A DNA stretch of 10,293 bases from Candidatus Aminicenantota bacterium. Its GTDB lineage: Bacteria; Acidobacteriota; Aminicenantia; UBA2199. Below the pieces are notes generated by a model, which was given only the letters and a program-made list of their open reading frames with translations, was not told where the DNA came from and made no database searches. The stretch's first letter is position 1. Each line of letters begins with the position of its first letter. Below, in pieces: positions 4,939 through 10,293 of this stretch. Made by a program: the position numbers and the translations under genes. The stretch spans positions 1 to 10,293 of the forward strand of contig JAGLQR010000034.1 in the NCBI GenBank assembly GCA_023136725.1, given 5' to 3'.

Positions 4939-6213
4939 GTGAAAAGAAAGCAATTATTATTTGTTATATCTCTTATCTTCATCCCTATTATTTTCTTCGG
5001 GAACGATTCCCCTTATGGAATCAATGCGCATTCAGGGAGTAATGAAATCCTTGCCAAGGTAAAGGAAACAGGAATGAAATGGATCCGAGTCGATCTCTAC
5101 TGGTCAATAATTGAGAAAGAAAAAGGGAAATTTGATTATGGAGAAATAGACAGGATAGTAAAATACAGTAGAGAGAATCAATTAACAATTCTCGGCGTAC
5201 TCAGTTCTTCTCCGGGCTGGAGTAATAACAATAAAGGCCGGAACTACCCCCCCGACAACACGGAAAACTGGAGAAATTTCGTTTCTGTCACAGCAAGCCG
5301 TTATAAGGAAGACATAAGATACTGGAACATCTGGAACGAACCTAATGTGAAAAAATTCTTCGCTCCGGGAAAAGACATCTTTGTAGATGAAATTTTCATT
5401 CCTGCAGCTGAAGTTATAAGAAAAAACAGCCCGCTCTCACTTATTGCAGGACCTGAACTTGCACATCTCGTGAATCAGGGAAGTGAGTGGTATTTCTGGA
5501 TGAAATATATCCTGACAGAATGTTCAGAATATATAGATATAGTTTCCCACCATATCTATAAAAACACAGGAGTTTATGCAATATTTGAATCCCTTGAGAT
5601 TGGAGAAAACATAACACCTTCTGTTAAAGAAATTATAGATGAATCCGGTTTCTCTTCTGTTCCGTTCTGGATAACAGAAACAGGCTGGGATACAGAATTA
5701 TTCTCGGAAGAGGAGCAGGGGAACAGGTATCTGGAATTTCTTCAGGAGATGAAAAAGAGGAATTATCCTGATAAGATCTTTTTTTATAAGATAATGGATG
5801 ATGCCACTTCCGAAATAAGGCCATGGGGAATACTAAAAAGTGACTTTACCGAAAAACCTGCATACGGTATTTACACCGACTATATTTCCGGGTTGTACCC
5901 GGCGGAAGAAAATACAGAACCTGAAGAATTCTCAAAAAAATGTTACATGGAGGAGAATGTTTCCAGATCCGGGTTGAAAAATAAAACGAGGGTCCTTGCA
6001 AATCTTAGAAAAGCAAGAGATTTTGCACGGATTTTCCCATTCATGGACAACTTCATTTCACTGTACTACAGATCAGGTTCCATACTGAAGAAAATTGCAG
6101 TAAATATTCCGGTGTTTCGTAAATATTCTCTTGATGCCGCAGCTGTAATTGATTATATATTTGAAACACGTTCCCTCGAATTTTCAGGGTTCTTAGCCGG
6201 CCTTACACCATAA
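4939..6213 (+). CDS. Secreted clan GH-A glycosidase, GH39/PslG-like
   Basis: A 424-residue protein beginning at GTG, with a signal peptide (KRK n-region, hydrophobic residues about 5-20), so it is exported. The (beta/alpha)8 domain spans about 25-320. The beta-4 motif YWNIWNEPN puts the acid/base at E134; the beta-7 motif FWITETGWD puts the nucleophile at E247; both match retaining clan GH-A enzymes. Other typical blocks are GMKWIRVDLYWS (45-56) and SHHIY (203-207). PslG-type enzymes cut self-produced exopolysaccharide during assembly, which suits the nearby Wzy_C genes, but the true substrate is unknown. Residues about 325-424 form an extension I do not recognise, predicted mainly helical from its composition, with one Cys (335). 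No ribosome binding site precedes the GTG; the start follows directly from the promoter at 4904-4932. A stop at 4921 bars earlier starts. A C7 run (5247-5253) lies in the coding sequence. It overlaps the next gene by one base (TAATG). Confidence 0.88.
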   Translation: MKRKQLLFVISLIFIPIIFFGNDSPYGINAHSGSNEILAKVKETGMKWIRVDLYWSIIEKEKGKFDYGEIDRIVKYSRENQLTILGVLSSSPGWSNNNKGRNYPPDNTENWRNFVSVTASRYKEDIRYWNIWNEPNVKKFFAPGKDIFVDEIFIPAAEVIRKNSPLSLIAGPELAHLVNQGSEWYFWMKYILTECSEYIDIVSHHIYKNTGVYAIFESLEIGENITPSVKEIIDESGFSSVPFWITETGWDTELFSEEEQGNRYLEFLQEMKKRNYPDKIFFYKIMDDATSEIRPWGILKSDFTEKPAYGIYTDYISGLYPAEENTEPEEFSKKCYMEENVSRSGLKNKTRVLANLRKARDFARIFPFMDNFISLYYRSGSILKKIAVNIPVFRKYSLDAAAVIDYIFETRSLEFSGFLAGLTP

Positions 6214-7097
6214 TGCTCTATCTTCTTTCAGCATCTCTCATATGGTCTTTTTCCTTCGGGTTAATCAAAAATAACCTGGCAGATCTTCATCCCAACCTGA
6301 TATCATTCATCAGAATTGCCCTGTCATTTATCGTTTTTCTACCTTTCATAAAGACTAAGAATATCGAGTCAAAATTAAAATTAAAATTGATTTTGACCGG
6401 AGCAATCCAGTTCGGACTTATGTATATCACATATATATATTCATACAGATTTCTGAAAGGATACGAGGTTGCCCTTTTTACAATCTTTACCCCCCTATAT
6501 GTTTCTGTTATTCATGACTTAATGAGAAAAAAGCTTCACAGGAACTATTTCATCATCTCTATACTTGTAATATCCGGAACAGCCATAATTGTTTATAAAG
6601 GGATCTCTTCCACAGCTTTTCTCCCCGGATTTATACTTCTTCAATTTTCAAATATCTTCTTCGCATGGGGACAGGTACATTATAGAGAGATAATGAAGGT
6701 CAGAAAAGATATCAGGGATAGAGATATATTTGCATATCTTTATTTCGGAGCCATGATAGTCACTTTAACTTCTCTCTTAACAACTGTAGATCTAAGCTCC
6801 ATTTATATATCCGGAAAGGAGGCGCTTACCCTCCTCTATCTGGGAACAATACCGTCAGGGATTGCATTCTTTTTATGGAATTTCGGAGTCAGGCGCTCCG
6901 GCATAGGAACAATTTCTATTTTGAATAATCTGAAAATACCACTTGCAATAATCATTTCCATGACCGTGTTCGGAGAGCAGGGAGACCTGGTCAGAATATT
7001 TACAGGATGCTCGATACTAATATCCGCGCTGATCTACAATGAGATATCCGAGAGAAAAAAGAGAATATCAGTTTCATCAGGAACTTCTGGTGAATGA
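6213..7097 (+). CDS. EamA/DMT-superfamily transporter
   Basis: A 294-residue inner-membrane protein with ten hydrophobic segments in two EamA repeats (about 1-128 and 134-278). The first has the usual WSFSFGLIK start and FIRIALSF; the second has LYLGTIPSGIAFFLWNFGVRRSG (partly 208-230) and NLKIPLAIIISMTVFGE (239-255), the family's most conserved stretch. Such proteins usually export small metabolites (amino acids, sugars, carboxylates); substrate cannot be read from sequence. It starts in the TAATG overlap with the glycosidase stop, has no visible Shine-Dalgarno, and so is probably translationally coupled to it. The pairing may mean uptake or export of a product linked to glycan turnover, which is inference. 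Its last seven codons (with stop) overlap the 3' end of the convergent pbpC gene. Confidence 0.92.
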   Translation: MLYLLSASLIWSFSFGLIKNNLADLHPNLISFIRIALSFIVFLPFIKTKNIESKLKLKLILTGAIQFGLMYITYIYSYRFLKGYEVALFTIFTPLYVSVIHDLMRKKLHRNYFIISILVISGTAIIVYKGISSTAFLPGFILLQFSNIFFAWGQVHYREIMKVRKDIRDRDIFAYLYFGAMIVTLTSLLTTVDLSSIYISGKEALTLLYLGTIPSGIAFFLWNFGVRRSGIGTISILNNLKIPLAIIISMTVFGEQGDLVRIFTGCSILISALIYNEISERKKRISVSSGTSGE

Positions 7098-9428
7098 TAT
7101 ATAAAACCTCCTCTTTGCATTATTGCCATCCGAATCTAAAACTTCAAGCATATGCCATCCGGGAGAAAGATCTATTATCATTTTATGTTTATTTTTTGTA
7201 ACTCCCTTATAAGTTTTATCTATATACCAGAATATCTCTTTGTCTTTGAACTTATGAGCAACCCTGATAGTTATATTCTGAACCTTTCTGTTGAAATCTA
7301 CAGGGATCAGGATCCTGGCATTCTTCACCGGATAGAGTATCTGAATTGGATTGGAGCCCGATCCGGATGAGCATCCTTTTGTATGGGGCGGTATGGAATC
7401 AACGATATCCCCTTTCTCCCGGAGAAATTGTGATACGTCGGGAGGAAACAATAATTTTATTATTTTTTTGTATTTCCCTTCACTCCAGCAGAGGGAGCAA
7501 ACACTGAATTTTTCATCTAAGGTCACATAAACAGATTTGTGATATGGGCAGAGAGGAATAACATCCGGTCCGGGGGGGGCATCTTCAACCACCGTATCCT
7601 CACAATTTTCCCCGGCCAGGAATCCTGTCTTGTTGCAGAGCTCCACCTGCTTGAAGTTTAACCCATCTCTGCCGAACCATTCACCTGACCTCTCTTTCGG
7701 GAGATAATTGAATATATCGAACATCAATGGAGCAGCACATGAATACCCTGCTAACTCCGGATTCCCCTCTCCTCTGAAATTTCCGATCCAGACTCCAATT
7801 GTCCAGTCCGGACTTACACCGACAGACCATGCATCTCTCTGCCCGTAACTTGTTCCTGTCTTCCATGCTATCGGGGTTTTGCTCTGATATTGTTCCCAGT
7901 AAAATTCTGCCCCGGGCCTTTTCAATTCTCTCATCATATTAAGTGTAAGGTAAGATGCTTCAGGGGTTATCAGATCTCTTGCCTCGCCTCTCTCCAGGTA
8001 ATCCTGAGAAAATATCAGAGGAGAAAACCTCCCGTTATTCCCAAGTCCCCTGTATATCCTCACCAGGTCGGTAAGCCTTGTTTCTGCACCACCGAGAATC
8101 AACGTAAGGCCGTAATCGTCCGGATCTCTCACAAGTGTGGTCACACCGCTACTCTTCAGAAAAAGATAAAATTTATGCAGTCCGTAAAAGTTCAGGAGCC
8201 GGACTGCAGGAACATTCAGAGACCTTATAAGTGCCTCTTTTACCGTGACCACACCACTGAATTTCATTGAAGCATTAGAGGGAGAGAAAGAACCGAAATA
8301 GGAAGGTATATCTTTAAGAATGGTTTTTTCAAGTACTGCACCTTCATCTATGGCCAATGCATAGAGGAATGGCTTCAGGATCGATCCTGAGGACCTTGCC
8401 GCCCTTGCTCCGTCCACCTGTCCATTCTTATCATAATCAAAAAAATCCTGAGATCCGCAATATGCTCTCACTTTACCACTGGAGGTTTCTGCAACTACTA
8501 CAGCACCATTCTTTATTCCGAATGTTGACAGGTATTTAAGATGTTCTTTTATAAGATGCTCAATTCTAATCTGATGATCTTTATCTATGGTCGCTCTTAT
8601 CAGAGTACCTTTATTTCCATAAACACCTTTCATATATTCGGCAAAGTGAGGAGAAACAGAAGGGAAAGATATTAGGCCTGAAGGTACACTTTCTGATGAG
8701 CTCTGCCTGTAAACATCCTCCGATATAATATCTCTGTTAAGCAATTTTTTAAGGAGCCGGTTCTTTTTTCTGATAAGGTGATCCCTGTTCAAAAGAGGAG
8801 AGATCAGCCCCGGAGAGTTGGGGAGGACAGCAAGAATTGCAGCCTCGTTCCATGTAAGGTGTAAGGGGGCCTTTCCGAAATACCTTAGTGAAGCAGCATT
8901 GGCCCCGATTATATTGCCTCCATAAGGCGCATTGTTCAGATATATCCTCAATATCTCTTTTTTAGAATATCTTATCTCCATTTTCATTGACTGAAATATC
9001 TCGATCAATTTATTCAGGAGAGTCCTTTTTTTCTTCAATGAAAGCCTGATAACCTGCATTGAAATAGTACTGGCACCACTCTTTACTTTACCGGCAGTGA
9101 TATTACCGACTATAGCTCTAAAAAGGGAAACCGGATTAACACCGGGATGGTAATAAAAATATCTGTCCTCAAAATTAATTACAGACTTGATCAGTTTATC
9201 AGAAAATTCAATATCAGGATCATCCGGAAAATGCCATTGCTCATCCTCATTCAGAAATGCCCTGAGTAATTTCCCGTTCCGGTCTGTGATGACTGTGCTG
9301 TGATCAACGTCAAACATCTCTCCGGGCAGGGGAATAATAGAATAAAGAATAACGAGGGATAGTAAAGCGATGAATATCTTTCTATATCTTTTTAACTTAC
9401 CGAATAATCGATTCATATCAAAATCCAT
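7077..9428 (-). CDS. pbpC: Penicillin-binding protein 1C (bifunctional transglycosylase/transpeptidase)
   Basis: A 783-residue class A PBP anchored by one membrane segment (about 18-33) that polymerises and crosslinks peptidoglycan in the periplasm. The GT51 domain (about 45-230) has NFEDRYFYYHPGVNP with catalytic E87, GASTISMQ (118-125), the E151 region with RIYLNNAPYG (161-170), and WNEAAILAVLPNSP (193-206). The transpeptidase domain (about 305-575) has SILK (S349, K352), SLN (403-405) and KTG (523-525), all intact. The PBP1C-specific C-terminus follows: a Cys-containing linker (C598, C609, C627, C644, C647) and a beta-type BiPBP_C domain (about 690-780). The ATG at 9428 has only a weak AGGGA upstream; Met5 (9416) is an alternative start. 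A C8 run on the coding strand (7572-7579) sits in the linker at A617-P619. It is divergent from the propeller gene and convergent with the transporter. Confidence 0.96.
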   Translation of the reverse strand: MDFDMNRLFGKLKRYRKIFIALLSLVILYSIIPLPGEMFDVDHSTVITDRNGKLLRAFLNEDEQWHFPDDPDIEFSDKLIKSVINFEDRYFYYHPGVNPVSLFRAIVGNITAGKVKSGASTISMQVIRLSLKKKRTLLNKLIEIFQSMKMEIRYSKKEILRIYLNNAPYGGNIIGANAASLRYFGKAPLHLTWNEAAILAVLPNSPGLISPLLNRDHLIRKKNRLLKKLLNRDIISEDVYRQSSSESVPSGLISFPSVSPHFAEYMKGVYGNKGTLIRATIDKDHQIRIEHLIKEHLKYLSTFGIKNGAVVVAETSSGKVRAYCGSQDFFDYDKNGQVDGARAARSSGSILKPFLYALAIDEGAVLEKTILKDIPSYFGSFSPSNASMKFSGVVTVKEALIRSLNVPAVRLLNFYGLHKFYLFLKSSGVTTLVRDPDDYGLTLILGGAETRLTDLVRIYRGLGNNGRFSPLIFSQDYLERGEARDLITPEASYLTLNMMRELKRPGAEFYWEQYQSKTPIAWKTGTSYGQRDAWSVGVSPDWTIGVWIGNFRGEGNPELAGYSCAAPLMFDIFNYLPKERSGEWFGRDGLNFKQVELCNKTGFLAGENCEDTVVEDAPPGPDVIPLCPYHKSVYVTLDEKFSVCSLCWSEGKYKKIIKLLFPPDVSQFLREKGDIVDSIPPHTKGCSSGSGSNPIQILYPVKNARILIPVDFNRKVQNITIRVAHKFKDKEIFWYIDKTYKGVTKNKHKMIIDLSPGWHMLEVLDSDGNNAKRRFYISFTRSS

Positions 9429-9456
9429 TTTTCTTAATATTCCCTTTTTTCAGTGT

Positions 9457-9485
9457 ATCTTATCTGCTGAAAAAGTATATCACAA
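9457..9485 (-). promoter_or_regulatory. Candidate sigma-70 promoter of pbpC
   Basis: On the minus strand TTGTGA (9485-9480) and TAAGAT (9462-9457) are 17 bp apart, each matching four of six consensus bases. The inferred start near 9450 gives a leader of about 20 nt. A second, more distant possibility is TTGACT (9600-9595) with TTTAAA (9577-9572), also 17 bp apart, which would place the inverted repeat at 9517-9561 in the leader. Neither is strong. Confidence 0.4.
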
Positions 9486-9516
9486 TTTATTTGCAACCAT
9501 ACTGGACACATGACAT

Positions 9517-9561
9517 CCCGGGGAAGGTTATTGATTTCTTAAAACCTGTTATTTACCCGGG
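9517..9561. repeat. Weak nested inverted repeat in the pbpC/propeller intergenic spacer
   Basis: CCCGGG occurs at 9517-9522 and 9556-9561, and inside it AGGTT (9525-9529) pairs with AACCT (9543-9547). The inner and outer stems are offset by 2 and 8 unpaired bases. The GC-rich copies stand out in AT-rich DNA. It may be an operator or a leader hairpin, or chance. I see no other features in the 217-bp spacer. Confidence 0.25.
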
Positions 9562-9645
9562 CTATCATTAGTTTAAACAGGGCTAAAACAAACCAGTCAA
9601 TTATTTCGTATACAGGACATTAAAAACCGGGCATAGGAGATTAAT

Positions 9646-10293
9646 GTGAAAAAATTTAGATTATTTATTTTTCTTGTACTTTTATGCTCTATGTTATTTC
9701 CGGAGTTCATAGGCTCTCTGCCGGAAGTAATGAGACCTTCGATGATAGTAGTAAAAAACAATAAGTTATATTTAGCAGAGGGAGCAATTTTTTCAATATA
9801 TTCAATTAATGATCAAAAATTGTTATATAAGTTTGGGAAAAAAGGAGAGGGCCCGGGAGAACTTATTGAAATCCCACACGTTCCCAACAAGATATCAGTA
9901 CAAAAAGGAAAGATATTTGTTACTGGAATAGGAAAAGCTATCTCCTTTTCAGAAACAGGAGAATTTATCAGTGAGTTCAAAACAACTCAGGCTGTATTCC
10001 AGTTGATCCCGGCAGGAAACAATTTTATCGCAAAAGAGTTTGCTCAATCAAAGGACGGAAAAATAAATAACATGACCATAACCCTTTACAACTCCGACAT
10101 GAAAAAACTTAAAGAACTCTACCGTCAGCCATTTGTTCAGCAACAAGGATCTCCCGGAATCGTCCTGGATATGACCATGGAATTTGTTTCGATTGTGATT
10201 ACAGAAGAAAAGATATTTCTGGAGGAGAGTCCGAAAGGATTCCTTATCGAAGTATTCGATCTGAACGGAAACAAACTTTATGATATAGAAAAA
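9646..10293 (+). CDS. Secreted 6-bladed beta-propeller protein, 3'-truncated by window edge
   Basis: An open frame of 216 codons runs off the right edge. The start is GTG 9646, with AGGAGA (9635-9640) five bases upstream; the ATG at 9644 is followed at once by TGA and cannot be the start. The signal peptide has KKFR, then hydrophobic residues about 6-18; LVLLC is not a proper lipobox, so lipoprotein processing is doubtful. Repeated beta-strand units follow: NNKLYLAEG (38-46), SIYSINDQKLLYKFGKKGEG (50-69) and PGEL (70-73), later IFVTG and ISFSETGEFI, then VFDLNGNKLYDI at the edge. The GKKGEGPGEL-like motif is typical of 6-bladed beta-propeller proteins (NHL-like) common in Bacteroidota and Aminicenantes-type genomes. 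These are extracytoplasmic, mostly of unknown ligand. No clear promoter was found in front of it. Confidence 0.78.
   Translation, partial: MKKFRLFIFLVLLCSMLFPEFIGSLPEVMRPSMIVVKNNKLYLAEGAIFSIYSINDQKLLYKFGKKGEGPGELIEIPHVPNKISVQKGKIFVTGIGKAISFSETGEFISEFKTTQAVFQLIPAGNNFIAKEFAQSKDGKINNMTITLYNSDMKKLKELYRQPFVQQQGSPGIVLDMTMEFVSIVITEEKIFLEESPKGFLIEVFDLNGNKLYDIEK

Noticed and set aside
7890..8270. 126-codon plus-strand open frame inside pbpC
   Set aside because: It lies opposite the transpeptidase domain of an intact pbpC gene and shows no domain or start signal.
9571..9578. GTTTAAAC palindrome
   Set aside because: A single 8-bp palindrome in AT-rich DNA with no partner site; expected by chance.
9644..9649. 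ATGTGA start-stop in front of the propeller gene
   Set aside because: A minimal start-stop could be regulatory, but it most simply arises from the overlapping GTG start with a good Shine-Dalgarno.

Overview
The window reads as a chromosomal segment of an AT-rich, Gram-negative-type bacterium devoted to cell-surface structures. Diagnostic genes are class III (type IV/GspG-like) pilins with sigma-54-type promoters, two Wzy_C (O-antigen ligase/polymerase or pilin oligosaccharyltransferase) membrane proteins with TPR tails, a secreted clan GH-A glycosidase, a DMT exporter, penicillin-binding protein 1C and a 6-bladed beta-propeller protein. This combination, especially the GspG-like pilins and the propeller with a GEGPGE motif, resembles Acidobacteriota/Aminicenantes-type genomes, but that placement is from memory of family composition and is only an inference.

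Region 1 (1-1581) is a pilin cassette. It holds the C-terminal part of a pilin with an extraordinary acidic-then-polylysine tail (1-384), then two full-length 152-residue pilins (476-934, 1072-1530) that align without gaps and share 112 of 152 residues by hand count. Each full-length gene has a GG-N10-GC (-24/-12) element 33-34 bp before its start codon. The second also has two dyads spaced 22 bp apart about 90-115 bp upstream of the inferred transcription start, as expected for an NtrC/PilR-class activator. A strong intrinsic terminator closes the cassette.

Region 2 (1605-4885) holds two Wzy_C-TPR membrane proteins joined by a TAATG stop/start overlap. The first begins at a TTG 24 bp after the terminator, with no visible ribosome binding site or promoter, so it may depend on read-through from the pilin promoter. 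The arrangement recalls pilin-oligosaccharyltransferase pairs (pilA-tfpO/pglL), making pilin O-glycosylation a reasonable hypothesis; surface polysaccharide polymerisation is the alternative.

Region 3 (4886-7097) is a glycosidase plus an EamA transporter, again joined by TAATG. A perfect TTGACA-N17-TATAAT promoter lies so close to the GTG start that the mRNA should be leaderless or nearly so.

Region 4 (7077-9428, minus strand) is pbpC, whose 3' end overlaps the transporter's 3' end by 21 bp. A 217-bp divergent spacer with a possible pbpC promoter and a weak nested inverted repeat separates it from a secreted 6-bladed beta-propeller gene that runs off the window end. No RNA genes, CRISPR arrays, insertion sequences or attachment sites were seen. 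Every stretch longer than 300 bases contains a gene.
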